A stretch of 64,000 nt of DNA from an uncultured Pelagibacteraceae bacterium (GCA_902590465.1 CACIWX010000003.1:16580-80579); one strand, 5' to 3'. Positions 19,832 to 28,617 are shown, counted from the stretch's first letter. The notes: generated by a model not told the origin, from the letters alone. A program made the numbers and translations.

Positions 19832-19882
19832 TTTATAATCATTCTAAAGTACTTGACATGCAGTTTAGAATCATTATATCAT
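19832..19882 (+). promoter_or_regulatory. Rubrerythrin promoter with two Irr boxes
   Basis: A consensus -35 TTGACA (19853-19858) and a -10 TATCAT (19877-19882) are 18 bases apart. One Irr-box match, TTTATAATCATTCTAAA (19832-19848), lies just upstream of -35; a second, TTTAGAATCATTATATC (19864-19880), fills the spacer into the -10. The two are 32 bases apart, about three helical turns. Placement predicts repression by Irr at low iron. Motif positions are read directly; regulation is inferred from the rhizobial Irr paradigm. Confidence 0.8.
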
Positions 19883-19903
19883 ATTAAAAACAAAGGAGAT
19901 AAC

Positions 19904-20320
19904 ATGGCACTTAAAGGTTCAAAAACAGAAGAAAATTTAAAAGCTGCTTTCGCTGGTGAAAGCCAAGCTAACCGAAGATATCTTTACTTCGCCCAAAAAG
20001 CTGACGTAGAAGGTTACAACGATGTTGCATCAGTTTTTAGGTCAACAGCAGAAGGTGAAACTGGTCATGCTCATGGTCACTTAGAATATTTAGAGGAAGT
20101 AGGTGATCCAGCAACTGGTAAACCAATCGGTGAAACAAAAGCAAATTTAGCTTCAGCTGTTGCGGGAGAAACGCATGAATATACAGATATGTATCCCGGT
20201 ATGGCAAAGACAGCTAGAGATGAAGGTTTTGATGAAATAGCAGACTGGTTTGAAACGCTTGCTAAAGCAGAAAAATCACATGCTGGAAAATTTCAAAAAA
20301 CTTTAGAGTCAATTAAGTAA
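19904..20320 (+). CDS. Rubrerythrin lacking the rubredoxin domain
   Basis: 138 residues from ATG 19904, behind a strong AAAGGAG site; the ORF-track TTG at 19853 is actually the -35 box. A ferritin-like four-helix diiron domain is seen with carboxylate ligands in FAGESQANRRY, AEGETGHAHGH, VAGETHEYTDM and AKAEKSHAGKF. There is no Cys at all, so the C-terminal rubredoxin electron-transfer domain of classic rubrerythrins is missing. The family reduces hydrogen peroxide at a diiron site. The next gene encodes an Fe-S protein that could supply electrons. Expression is predicted to be Irr-controlled. Confidence 0.92.
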   Translation: MALKGSKTEENLKAAFAGESQANRRYLYFAQKADVEGYNDVASVFRSTAEGETGHAHGHLEYLEEVGDPATGKPIGETKANLASAVAGETHEYTDMYPGMAKTARDEGFDEIADWFETLAKAEKSHAGKFQKTLESIK

Positions 20321-20327
20321 TCAACAA

Positions 20328-20359
20328 TTTTGCGGTGGAACTTTTGTTCCACCACAAAA
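20328..20359. terminator. Stem-loop after rubrerythrin, no U-tract
   Basis: TTTTG-c-GGTGGAAC-TTTT-GTTCCACC-a-CAAAA: 5 bp, a single C/A mismatch, 8 bp, 4-base loop. It lies 7 bases after the rubrerythrin stop and ends 14 bases before the next start. No T-run follows on either strand, so it is more likely a stabilising or partial-attenuation element that keeps rubrerythrin mRNA in excess of the downstream genes. The same layout recurs at 60304-60333. Confidence 0.7.
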
Positions 20360-20373
20360 ATCAAAGAAATCAA

Positions 20374-21702
20374 ATGTCTAAAGAAGGAAGCACAGAAGCA
20401 CCAATAAGACACCCTGTAGATTTCAATCATCCAGATTTTTTAGATCCAAAAAAACTCGATGATGAAATGAGACGTGTGTTTGATATCTGTCATGGATGTC
20501 GAAGATGTTTTAATCTTTGTGACTCATTTCCTAAGCTATTTGATATGATTGATGAGTCAAAAGACGAAGATGTTGAAAGTCTTAAAAGTGAACAATTTAA
20601 ACCAGTTGTAGACGCTTGTACGCTTTGTGACATGTGTTTTATGACAAAATGTCCTTATGTACCGCCACATGATTTCAATTTAGATTTTCCACATTTGATG
20701 CTTAGGTATAGAACAGCGCAAAGAAAAAATAAAGAACTACCTAGAATGCCATATCAACTCGCTCAATTAGATAGAAATGGTAAAATTGGAGTTTTTTTAT
20801 CCAGCATCATTAATTGGGTAACGAATATTAAAAACAGTTTTTTTAGAAAAATCATAGAAGCACTAACTCAAATCGATAGGAGAGTTAGGTTGCCAAAATA
20901 TAATTCTGAAACATTTACAAATTTTTTTAAAAACAATGCTAAAAAAATTGATCTTGAAAGATCAATTGATAGAAAAGTAGTTATTTATTCAACTTGTTTT
21001 GTAAATTTTAATAAAAAAAATACTGGTGTAGCGGCTCTTAAAGTCCTTAAAAAAAATGGTGTTGAAGTTGAACATGCATACCCAGGATGTTGTGGGATGC
21101 CATTTTTAGAGCAAGCTGATCTACCTAAAGTTGTTAAGCAAGCAAAAGAAGTTTCAAGTGAACTTTTAAAATGGATAGATAAAGGTTATGAGGTAGTTAC
21201 ACTTACGGCAAGCTGCGGATTAATGTTAAAGTTTGAGTGGCCTTTATTATTACCAGATAATGAGAACATAAAAAAACTGTCTAAACATGTTTTTGATATT
21301 GATGAGTATATCGTAGATATTGCAAATAAAGAGGGACTAGCTCCAGGTCTTACAGAAATAGATGGAGGTGTAACAGTACACAATGCATGCCACGCAAGAG
21401 CTCAAAATATGGGTATCAAAGCAAGAGATATGTTGAAGAATATTCCAAATGTAAAAATAGATGTAGTAGAAAGATGCGCAGGACACGGCGGCACCTTCGG
21501 CGTTATGAAAGAAACGCATGATCTTGCAATTAAAGTTGGAAGACCAACTGCTAGACAAATTGATAATAAAAAAAATAAATATATGGCGTCCGATTGTCCT
21601 TTAGCAGGCAAACACTTAAATCAACTCTCAAAAGATACCGAGATCAAACACGATGAGGCATTACATCCTATCGAAATAATGGCAAAGGCATATAAATTAT
21701 AA
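20374..21702 (+). CDS. CCG-domain Fe-S oxidoreductase (GlpC/HdrD-like)
   Basis: 442 residues from ATG 20374; the ORF-track start at 20335 would lie inside the hairpin. Two ferredoxin-type [4Fe-4S] motifs come first (CHGCRRCFNLC and CTLCDMCFMTKCP), then two cysteine-rich CCG-type domains (STCFVNF...PGCCGMPF and NACHARA...RCAGHGG). This layout is shared by GlpC, HdrD and LutA-like electron-transfer proteins. The subfamily beside rubrerythrin and DUF3501 has no assigned reaction that I know of. Likely cytosolic, passing electrons. Its place in the operon suggests the missing reductase for the rubredoxin-less rubrerythrin. Confidence 0.85.
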   Translation: MSKEGSTEAPIRHPVDFNHPDFLDPKKLDDEMRRVFDICHGCRRCFNLCDSFPKLFDMIDESKDEDVESLKSEQFKPVVDACTLCDMCFMTKCPYVPPHDFNLDFPHLMLRYRTAQRKNKELPRMPYQLAQLDRNGKIGVFLSSIINWVTNIKNSFFRKIIEALTQIDRRVRLPKYNSETFTNFFKNNAKKIDLERSIDRKVVIYSTCFVNFNKKNTGVAALKVLKKNGVEVEHAYPGCCGMPFLEQADLPKVVKQAKEVSSELLKWIDKGYEVVTLTASCGLMLKFEWPLLLPDNENIKKLSKHVFDIDEYIVDIANKEGLAPGLTEIDGGVTVHNACHARAQNMGIKARDMLKNIPNVKIDVVERCAGHGGTFGVMKETHDLAIKVGRPTARQIDNKKNKYMASDCPLAGKHLNQLSKDTEIKHDEALHPIEIMAKAYKL

Positions 21703-21704
21703 TC

Positions 21705-22298
21705 ATGAATAAACAAGCTAGAGAAGTTACAAAATCAGATCTTATACCAGCAGATGAATATGCAAAAAACAGAAAAGCTTATAGAAAAGAAATAGTTTCT
21801 TATAAAAAAGACAGAAGAGTTTCATTAGGACCTTACGCAAATTTTTACTTTGAGTCTTATGAAACAATGAAAGCACAAATTCAAGAAATGCTTCATATCG
21901 AAAAGGGTGGAGACGAACAATTGAAAGATGAACTGGCCGCCTACAATCCTTTAATACCAAAAGGTAAAGAACTAGTAGCTACATTGATGTTCGAAATAGA
22001 TAATCCTCTGAGCAGAGCAGAGTTTTTAAATAAAGTTGGGGGAATTGAAGAGAAGATATTTTTAAAGATTGGTAATGAAAAAATTAAATCTATACCAGAA
22101 CAAGATGTCGACCGAACTTCTGCTGAAGGAAAAGCTTCTTCAGTTCAATTTGTACACTTTGAATTTAATGATAGCCAGATAGAGAAATTTAAAGATCCAT
22201 CAAGCGATGTGATCATTGGAATTGATCATATTATGTACGCTCATACCTCAAAGCTTACTGATGCAAATAAAAAAGCATTAGCTTTAGACTTTGATTAA
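21705..22298 (+). CDS. DUF3501 family protein
   Basis: 197 residues, no membrane segment or signal. Recognised by the opening VTKSDLIPADEYAKNRKAYRKEIVSYKKDRRVSLGP-type sequence and the ending IIGIDHIMYAHTSKLT; a family of unknown function seen beside rubrerythrin and CCG Fe-S proteins in alphaproteobacteria. Two bases after the Fe-S gene, so co-translated. No Cys is present, so it cannot itself hold an Fe-S cluster. Its stop interlocks with the convergent SH3 gene. Confidence 0.82.
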   Translation: MNKQAREVTKSDLIPADEYAKNRKAYRKEIVSYKKDRRVSLGPYANFYFESYETMKAQIQEMLHIEKGGDEQLKDELAAYNPLIPKGKELVATLMFEIDNPLSRAEFLNKVGGIEEKIFLKIGNEKIKSIPEQDVDRTSAEGKASSVQFVHFEFNDSQIEKFKDPSSDVIIGIDHIMYAHTSKLTDANKKALALDFD

Positions 22299-22735
22299 AG
22301 CAATCCCCAAAGACTTTTTTTTTGCAACCATCCTTTATATTCTCCAGATTTAATTTTGCACCATTCATTCTTACATTTATTTATTCTCACTAACCTTCCC
22401 TTTTTGAGTATTGCTATTGGATTTGAATAAATTGTGGAATTGCTAAATAAAACCAAATCATCGTCTATGGTAATCGCTGCTTTTTTTTTTGAGAGTTGAG
22501 AGATATGTATCCATCCAGAATTATTTTCATGATCTCTAATTTTCCTAAAATTATCTGATTTATCCTGAATGAGTACAGGTAAAAACTTTTTTTTATAAAA
22601 AATTTTCACAGGATAATCAAAAGAAGGTCCTTGCCGTAAGTTTACTTTGTCATTTCTTAGCGTAAGAAAATATTCGTCCATAGAATGCAAATTTCCATAC
22701 GGTAATAAAAGAAATAAAAATACAATTAAGCGCAT
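22295..22735 (-). CDS. Exported bacterial SH3-domain protein
   Basis: 146 residues with a signal peptide (RLIVFLFLLLPYGNLHS). Two SH3b-like segments can be seen: DKVNLRQGPSFDYPVKIFYKK with GWIHISQLS, and a second ending in the GEYKGWLQKKSLWG form. Such proteins (DUF1058/SH3_4 type) are periplasmic and may bind cell wall or peptides. It overlaps the upstream thiF-like gene by 10 bases and the convergent DUF3501 gene by 4. Specific function unknown. Confidence 0.82.
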   Translation of the reverse strand: MRLIVFLFLLLPYGNLHSMDEYFLTLRNDKVNLRQGPSFDYPVKIFYKKKFLPVLIQDKSDNFRKIRDHENNSGWIHISQLSKKKAAITIDDDLVLFSNSTIYSNPIAILKKGRLVRINKCKNEWCKIKSGEYKGWLQKKSLWGLL

Positions 22736-23472
22736 TTATTTAAACATTTTTTATTTTTGTTAATTCTTATTTTGCGTAGCGACATAGATAAAGAATTGAA
22801 AACTAAAATATTATTATTCAGATCATCTTTTAAATTTAAAACTGTCTTTAAAACTTCATTTGCTTGTAAAGTGCCAATTATACCTGCTACTGGAGAAAAA
22901 ATTCCATCTGTCTCACAATTATTTTCCTCAAGTGGTTGTTCAGGCATAAAACATCTTAAGCAAGGTCCCTTTTTCTTAAAATTATATTTAAATAAATGAC
23001 CATCAAATTTACTAATAGCAGCAGATATAAGAATCTTTTTATTTTTTTTACAATAATCATTTATTAGGTACCTCGTATTAAAGTTATCGGTTCCATCACA
23101 AATAATATCAAAATTTTTAATAATATTTTCAATATTTTTCTTTGAGATCTTTATTTTAAAAGTTTTAATTTTTATTTTTTTATAAATTTTACTAATTTTA
23201 TATTTTGCTTGTACGACTTTAAATTTTCCAATATCAGACGAGTTAAATAAAATTTGCCTATTCAAGTTACTTAATTCAACCTTGTCATGGTCTACTATTC
23301 CTATATTGCATACACCTGATGAGGCAAGATAAGTAAGGAGGGGACAACCTAAACCTCCCATTCCAATAATTAAAACTTTTGCATTATTAATTTTTTTTTG
23401 ACCAGAAAATCCAATTTTTTTTAAAATAATTTGTTTTTCAAATCTTTTATAGTCTTTTACATCAGGTTTCAT
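22726..23472 (-). CDS. ThiF/MoeB/HesA E1-like adenylyltransferase
   Basis: 248 residues. E1-like fold with nucleotide loop IIGMGGLGCPLLTYLASSGV, the DHDKVELSNLNRQ block and DGTDNFNTRYLIND. A CxxC zinc pair appears as CLRCF, with CLNKC at the C-terminus giving the second pair. Such enzymes adenylate the C-terminus of ThiS or MoaD so sulfur can be loaded. No ThiS or MoaD is in the window, so the choice between thiamine and molybdopterin synthesis is open. Confidence 0.9.
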   Translation of the reverse strand: MKPDVKDYKRFEKQIILKKIGFSGQKKINNAKVLIIGMGGLGCPLLTYLASSGVCNIGIVDHDKVELSNLNRQILFNSSDIGKFKVVQAKYKISKIYKKIKIKTFKIKISKKNIENIIKNFDIICDGTDNFNTRYLINDYCKKNKKILISAAISKFDGHLFKYNFKKKGPCLRCFMPEQPLEENNCETDGIFSPVAGIIGTLQANEVLKTVLNLKDDLNNNILVFNSLSMSLRKIRINKNKKCLNKCA

Positions 23473-23475
23473 AAA

Positions 23476-23919
23476 CTACTTCACTCCAGTAGACCCAAAT
23501 CCACCCGATCCTCTCTCGGTATTTTCAAGAGACTCTACCTCTTTAAGCTTAGCTTTTACTACTGGACATAAAACCATTTGAGCTATTCGCAGACCTTTTT
23601 CCACCATAAAACTTTTATCACTGAGATTAATTAAAATTACTTTAAGTTCCCCTCTATAATCTGCATCAATTGTTCCAGGAGTATTTAATACACTAATTTG
23701 ATTTTTAGCAGCTAAACCAGATCTCGGTCTTATTTGAATCTCAAAATTTTTTGGTATTGCAACAGCTAAACCAGTGGGGATTATTTTAGATTTACCTGGT
23801 TTTATCTCAATATTTTTATCTATAAATGCTGCTAAATCTAATCCTGAAGATCCATCAGTTTCGTATTTAGGTAAAGTAACTTCTTTTGATAACCTTTTAA
23901 TTAATATTTCTGTCATCAA
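23476..23919 (-). CDS. dut: dUTP diphosphatase
   Basis: 147 residues, trimeric dUTPase. Visible motifs: GSSGLDLAA (motif 1), RPRSGLAAK (2), NTPGTIDADYRGELKV (3) and the C-terminal RGSGGFGSTG (5). Removes dUTP and supplies dUMP for dTMP. Starts inside the coaBC 3' end (overlap 23 bases); coaBC-dut adjacency is common in proteobacteria. Confidence 0.97.
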   Translation of the reverse strand: MMTEILIKRLSKEVTLPKYETDGSSGLDLAAFIDKNIEIKPGKSKIIPTGLAVAIPKNFEIQIRPRSGLAAKNQISVLNTPGTIDADYRGELKVILINLSDKSFMVEKGLRIAQMVLCPVVKAKLKEVESLENTERGSGGFGSTGVK

Positions 23920-25123
23920 TTAATTTGTCCAATAAAATTTGAGCAATTTTATTAGCAATAAAACTTTTTTTATTTTTTGATATTATTTTTATATTTCCTT
24001 TTTGATCTATTACAGAAACTTTGTTGAAGTCGGAATTAAAACCAATATCTTTTTTAGAAACATCATTAGCAAATATTATATCGCAATTTTTATTTTTCAT
24101 TTTTAATGTAGAATTTTTAATAACATTTTTAGTTTCTGCAGAAAAACCAGCGACTATTTTAGGCCTATTTCTATTATTTTTTGATAAAAAATCTAGAATA
24201 TCATTATTTTTGATGAAATTTATTGTCTTGAAATTCAATTTGTCTTTTTTAATTTTATTTTTACTTTTTTCAGCAGGCTTAAAATCAGCTACTGCTGCTG
24301 TGCACACAGCTAAATCTACAGGCAAAGTTTTTTTAACTTCCCTTAACATTTCATCAGCTGATATTATTTTTTTTACCTTTACACTTTTTGGGAAAGATAT
24401 CTTGGAGGGCCCAGTTATTAATGTTGTTTTTATTCCTAATTTACTAAGTGCTAATGCAATTTCATAACCTTGTTTTCCACTTGACTCATTGGAAATATAT
24501 CTGATTGGATCAATGTACTCCCGTGTAGGCCCTGCAGTCACTAAGGCTTTAAGGTTTTTCCCCTTAACAATATTTTTTTTGTCAAAGTAGTTTTTTAAAT
24601 ATGCAAAAATTTGTCTTGGACTTGACATTTTACCTTCACCAAACTCTCCGCACGCCATTTCACCTTTTTCAGGTCCTATAAATAAATAACCAAAGTCCTG
24701 TAAAATTTTTAGATTTGATTGAGTAGCTTTGTGCAACCACATCCTTACATTCATAGCTGGAACCAAAAGAATATCTTTATCCGCAGCTAACAAAACAGTT
24801 GTAGCTAAGTCTTCAGCTTTTCCTATTGATAGTTTACTCATGAAGTTAGCGGTAGTAGGTATTACTAGAATTATATCAGCCCATCTAGAAAGTGATATAT
24901 GATCTATTTCTGCTTCTGTCTCACTATCAAACATATTCTCATATGTTGTTGAATTAGTTAAAGTTGATAGGGACAATGGAGTAACAAATTCTCTTCCACT
25001 TTTCGTAAGAATAGTTTTTATTTGTACATCATTTTTTCTAAGCAACCTAATTAGATCTAATGATTTATAGGCGGCTATACCACCTCCAATGATTATTAAA
25101 ATTTTTTTATTTTTTAAAGTCAT
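23897..25123 (-). CDS. coaBC: Phosphopantothenoylcysteine decarboxylase/synthetase
   Basis: 408 residues, bifunctional coenzyme A biosynthesis enzyme. The N-terminal flavin decarboxylase half shows VPAMNVRMW and ACGEFGEGKMSSP; the C-terminal synthetase half shows VTAGPTREYIDPIRYISNESSGKQGYEIA and AAVADFKP. Both halves are complete. Sits 9 bases after ubiB. Confidence 0.96.
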   Translation of the reverse strand: MTLKNKKILIIIGGGIAAYKSLDLIRLLRKNDVQIKTILTKSGREFVTPLSLSTLTNSTTYENMFDSETEAEIDHISLSRWADIILVIPTTANFMSKLSIGKAEDLATTVLLAADKDILLVPAMNVRMWLHKATQSNLKILQDFGYLFIGPEKGEMACGEFGEGKMSSPRQIFAYLKNYFDKKNIVKGKNLKALVTAGPTREYIDPIRYISNESSGKQGYEIALALSKLGIKTTLITGPSKISFPKSVKVKKIISADEMLREVKKTLPVDLAVCTAAVADFKPAEKSKNKIKKDKLNFKTINFIKNNDILDFLSKNNRNRPKIVAGFSAETKNVIKNSTLKMKNKNCDIIFANDVSKKDIGFNSDFNKVSVIDQKGNIKIISKNKKSFIANKIAQILLDKLIDDRNIN

Positions 25124-25132
25124 TACCTTAGA

Positions 25133-26692
25133 TTAAAATACTAACAGGAAGACAATTACAATACCAAAAAAACTTATTACGACATTATTCCTAAAATTTT
25201 TTAATTTCATCTGTTCTATTTCTAAGTTTTTGTTGTTTGTACCTAGATTTAATTTACCCTCAGCTACAAGTTTTAATGCATATTCCGCCTTATCCATCAA
25301 GCCAGGAAAATCAGGTATTCGTTTTATTATTTCAGCAGATGTATTTAAAGCTGTATCAATTGTTGATTTGGGACTTTTTAAGTTTTTAAGCCAATCTTCC
25401 AAAACAGGTTTAGATACTTCCCAAATATTTGTTTCCGGGTATAATTTTCTGGCAACTCCCTCCACTACCACCATTGTTTTTTGAAGTAATAGTAATGGAG
25501 GCTGTGTAGCCATATTGAATTTTTCTGTAATCTCAAACAATTGAGCAAGCAAATTTCCACCAGAAATATCCTTTATAGATTGACCAAAAATTGGCTCACC
25601 TACTGAACGTAATGCTTGAGCAAATTCATCTTTTGATGCATTTTGGGGAACCAGTCCAGCTTGAAAGTGAACTTCAGCAACTTTAACATAATCCCGTTGT
25701 ATAAACCCATATAGAATTTCAGCTAAAAATTTTCTATTGTTTTTATCAAGTCTACCCATAATTCCAAAATCAACAGGAACAATATTACCTTTTGGATCTA
25801 CAAAAAGATTACCTTGATGCATGTCGCCATGAAAAAAACCATCCCTAACAGCCTGTTTTAAAAAATGTTGAATTAAATTTTCGGCTAAATATTTTAAATT
25901 TATACCTTGTTCTTCTAATTTTTCTTGTTCTCTAATTGAAACACCATTTACTTTGTCCAAAGTAAGTATTTTTTTTGTAGTATAATTCCAATAAATCTTA
26001 GGAACATTAAACCCTTTATCTAATTTAGTATTTTCATATAATTCGTTTGCAGCTGCAGCCTCAAATCTTAAATCCATTTCGATATTGGTAATTTCTCTTA
26101 AAAGATGAACAACTTCTACCAGCTTCAATCTCTTAGCTTTTGAAATTGTATTTTCAACGATATAAGCAAATAACATTAGAGCATCTAATTCCTCATTAAA
26201 TAGCTGTTCTATATCTGGCCGTAAGATTTTTATTGCCACCTGTTTTTCTTGATTTTCATTTTTAATTTTCGCAAAATGAACTTGAGCAATTGATGCTGCA
26301 GCTATTGGCTCACCTATTTCAATAATATTTTGATATTGTTTTTCACCAATTTCTTTTTTAATGACTTTTTTTGCTTCATAAAGTTCAAAGGCAGGAACTT
26401 TGTCTTGAAGCTTTTCTAAATCTTTTGCCATCTCCTCACCGATTATATCTGGTCGAGTAGCTAAAAATTGTCCAAGTTTTATAAATGTAGTACCCATTCC
26501 TTGAAGCGCTTCACAGAGATTTTGACCTGGATTATTATTTTGCAAACGAGTATTTTTTGAACCAATAGAAATCAAACTAAAAAATAAATTTATTGATATT
26601 GGTATTTGATGAACTTGGTTTATCGTATCAATCGCACCCGAGGTAGACAGTTTCCTAGCGATTTGAAATAACTTAAAAACTCTTTTCAACAT
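25133..26692 (-). CDS. ubiB: UbiB-type ubiquinone biosynthesis ATPase
   Basis: 519 residues. ABC1/ADCK kinase-like fold with the diagnostic KxGQ motif (TTFIKLGQFLATRPDI), an AAAS nucleotide loop (EPIAAASIAQVHFA), and HGDMHQGNLFVDPKGNIVPVDFG for the catalytic and metal-binding parts. One or two hydrophobic C-terminal stretches (NVVISFFGIVIVFLLVF) anchor it in the inner membrane. Needed for ubiquinone synthesis, by ATP-dependent handling of lipid intermediates. Follows ubiE with no gap. Confidence 0.95.
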   Translation of the reverse strand: MLKRVFKLFQIARKLSTSGAIDTINQVHQIPISINLFFSLISIGSKNTRLQNNNPGQNLCEALQGMGTTFIKLGQFLATRPDIIGEEMAKDLEKLQDKVPAFELYEAKKVIKKEIGEKQYQNIIEIGEPIAAASIAQVHFAKIKNENQEKQVAIKILRPDIEQLFNEELDALMLFAYIVENTISKAKRLKLVEVVHLLREITNIEMDLRFEAAAANELYENTKLDKGFNVPKIYWNYTTKKILTLDKVNGVSIREQEKLEEQGINLKYLAENLIQHFLKQAVRDGFFHGDMHQGNLFVDPKGNIVPVDFGIMGRLDKNNRKFLAEILYGFIQRDYVKVAEVHFQAGLVPQNASKDEFAQALRSVGEPIFGQSIKDISGGNLLAQLFEITEKFNMATQPPLLLLQKTMVVVEGVARKLYPETNIWEVSKPVLEDWLKNLKSPKSTIDTALNTSAEIIKRIPDFPGLMDKAEYALKLVAEGKLNLGTNNKNLEIEQMKLKNFRNNVVISFFGIVIVFLLVF

Positions 26693-27397
26693 TTAAATTT
26701 TCCATCCAGAATGTATAGCCGAGATACCATTAGAAAGATTTCTATATTCCACATTGGTAAACCCATTTTTAGTTATGAGTTCTAAAAGTTGTTCTTGATT
26801 ATAAAAAGAATCTATACTGCTAATTAAATACTCGTAAGGCTTTGATGATCCAACAATATATTTTCCTAAAGTAGGGATAGCTTTTGAGTAATTTTTATAT
26901 AAAAAATTAAGTATTTCATTATCTATTTTTGAAAACTCTAAACACATAAAGCGACCACCTGGTTTTAAAACTCTGTAAGCTTCCTTAAGAGTTTTGTTAA
27001 TATCAGAAACATTCCTTATTCCATAGCTAATTGAATAAAAGTCGAACATATTATCTGCAACAGGTAAAATTTCAGCTTTAGATTTGATCCATTTAATATT
27101 CTTGAACTTTATTAAATTGCTTTTCCCTTTCTTAAGCATACCATCATTAGGCTCTACGCAAGTGACATTCGAAAAATTTTTATTTCTTAAAGAAAACAGT
27201 TTTGCTATATCCCCGGTACCTGATGCGACATCAATTAGTGACGAATAACGAGAAGGATTCATCCAGTCTATTAATTTATCTTTCCAAATACGATGTATTC
27301 CTAAGGACATAACATCATTCATTAAGTCGTATTTATTGTAAACCTTCGAAAATACAGAATTGACTAATTTTGCTTTATCTTGAATAGTGTTTTTCAT
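26693..27397 (-). CDS. ubiE: Ubiquinone/menaquinone C-methyltransferase
   Basis: 234 residues, SAM-dependent class I methyltransferase. Motif I is DVASGTGDIAKLF; the family blocks YDLMNDVMSLGIHRIWK and SISYGIRNVSDINKTLKEAYRVLKPGGRF are clear. Methylates the quinone ring in the ubiquinone pathway. Starts only 11 bases from the divergent mutM start, so the two must share or overlap promoters. Confidence 0.96.
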   Translation of the reverse strand: MKNTIQDKAKLVNSVFSKVYNKYDLMNDVMSLGIHRIWKDKLIDWMNPSRYSSLIDVASGTGDIAKLFSLRNKNFSNVTCVEPNDGMLKKGKSNLIKFKNIKWIKSKAEILPVADNMFDFYSISYGIRNVSDINKTLKEAYRVLKPGGRFMCLEFSKIDNEILNFLYKNYSKAIPTLGKYIVGSSKPYEYLISSIDSFYNQEQLLELITKNGFTNVEYRNLSNGISAIHSGWKI

Positions 27398-27408
27398 ACG
27401 CTAATTAT

Positions 27409-28278
27409 ATGCCAGAATTACCAGAAGTTGAAGTTGTTAAAAGGTCTTTAATTAATAAAACGCAAAATTTAATTGTAAAAGCAGTCAAAATAAATGATGG
27501 AAGATTAAGATACAAAATTAATCGAAATAAAGTTAAAAAAATTATTGGGCTTAGGTTTAAAAAAATTTCTAGAAGATCCAAATATTTATTATTCTTTTTT
27601 AGTAGAAATATCGTAATGTTAGTTCATTTAGGCATGACTGGTAAATTTTTTTTTGTTAACCACAAAAGCAAAAAATATAAAACGAGTTTTTATTACGATA
27701 TTAATGAGGAAAAAGACAAAAAACATGATCGTATAATCTTTGATTTATCAAATAATCAAAAATTAATTTATAATGATATAAGAAAATTTGGTTTTATAAA
27801 GTTTATAGAACAAGCCAATCTTAGTCAAAATGTCCATCTTAAACATTTAGGACCAGAACCATTAAGTGTTAAATTTAATATTAAATATTTTAAAAATTAT
27901 ATTTTTGGAAAAAAAAGGACTATAAAAGACTTATTAATGGATCAAAAATTTGTATCTGGTCTTGGTAACATTTATGTTAACGAAATTCTTTTTTTTAGCG
28001 GGGTAAGACCTACAAAAAAAATAAAAAAACTTGAAAATTTTGAGATTCACAAAATTATAAATTTTTCAAAAAAAATAATTTCTAAAGCAATTAAATTCGG
28101 AGGTTCATCTATAAAAGATTTTTCTAGTAGCAGTGGAAAAAAGGGTTCATTTCAGCAATATTTCAGTGTTTATGGAAAAAAAGGTGAAAATTGCTCTAAG
28201 GTCAAATGCATTGGCAAAATTCAAAAAATTATAATAGCTAACCGAGCATCATTTTTTTGTAGAAAATGCCAAAAATAA
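27409..28278 (+). CDS. mutM: Formamidopyrimidine-DNA glycosylase
   Basis: 289 residues. The N-terminal catalytic PELPEVE (Pro1 nucleophile after Met removal) and Glu2 are present, then LVHLGMTGKF, DLLMDQKFVSGLGNIYVNEILF with the helix-two-turn-helix, and a C-terminal zinc finger (CSKVKC...CRKC). Excises 8-oxoguanine and formamidopyrimidines. ATG at 27409 is fixed by the mandatory N-terminal Pro. No Shine-Dalgarno sequence. Confidence 0.97.
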   Translation: MPELPEVEVVKRSLINKTQNLIVKAVKINDGRLRYKINRNKVKKIIGLRFKKISRRSKYLLFFFSRNIVMLVHLGMTGKFFFVNHKSKKYKTSFYYDINEEKDKKHDRIIFDLSNNQKLIYNDIRKFGFIKFIEQANLSQNVHLKHLGPEPLSVKFNIKYFKNYIFGKKRTIKDLLMDQKFVSGLGNIYVNEILFFSGVRPTKKIKKLENFEIHKIINFSKKIISKAIKFGGSSIKDFSSSSGKKGSFQQYFSVYGKKGENCSKVKCIGKIQKIIIANRASFFCRKCQK

Positions 28279-28283
28279 TAAAG

Positions 28284-28314
28284 TTGACCGTATTTAAATG
28301 CACATATATATAAT
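28284..28314 (+). promoter_or_regulatory. Predicted rpsT promoter giving little or no leader
   Basis: TTGACC (28284-28289) is followed by overlapping -10 candidates: TATATA (17-base spacer) and TATAAT (28309-28314, 19-base spacer). The TATAAT ends 8 bases before the rpsT ATG, so transcription would start at or within a few bases of the initiator codon. Confidence 0.55.
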
Positions 28315-28322
28315 CCTAAAAA

Positions 28323-28583
28323 ATGCCAAATACTAAATCAGCAATTAGACGAGTAAGAAGGGTAAAAAAACAAACCCAGGTAAATAGAGTCAGAAAAAGC
28401 AAGTACAAGACTGCTGTAAAACAGATGGAACTTCATTTAAAAGCAAAAGAAAAAGAGAAAGCAAAAAAATATTTTTCGAAGTTTCAATCAATTCTAATGC
28501 AGGTTGCCAAATCTGGCATCATCAGCAAAAATACAGCAGCTAGAAAAATTTCTAGAATTTCAAAAAGAATTTCAGTCAAATAA
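28323..28583 (+). CDS. rpsT: 30S ribosomal protein S20
   Basis: 86 residues, typical length. Basic helical protein with the family opening MPNTKSAIRRVRRVKKQ and the KSGIISKNTAARKISRISKRI end. Binds 16S rRNA early in 30S assembly. Located between mutM and dnaA as in many alphaproteobacteria. No Shine-Dalgarno sequence; see the adjacent promoter. Confidence 0.96.
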   Translation: MPNTKSAIRRVRRVKKQTQVNRVRKSKYKTAVKQMELHLKAKEKEKAKKYFSKFQSILMQVAKSGIISKNTAARKISRISKRISVK

Positions 28584-28617
28584 TCAATTTCAAGTTGATC
28601 ACTTAAAAAAAATTAAA

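Noticed and set aside
19853-19903. ORF-track N-terminal extension of rubrerythrin
   Set aside because: The TTG is the -35 box; ATG 19904 has an AAAGGAG site and matches the family start.
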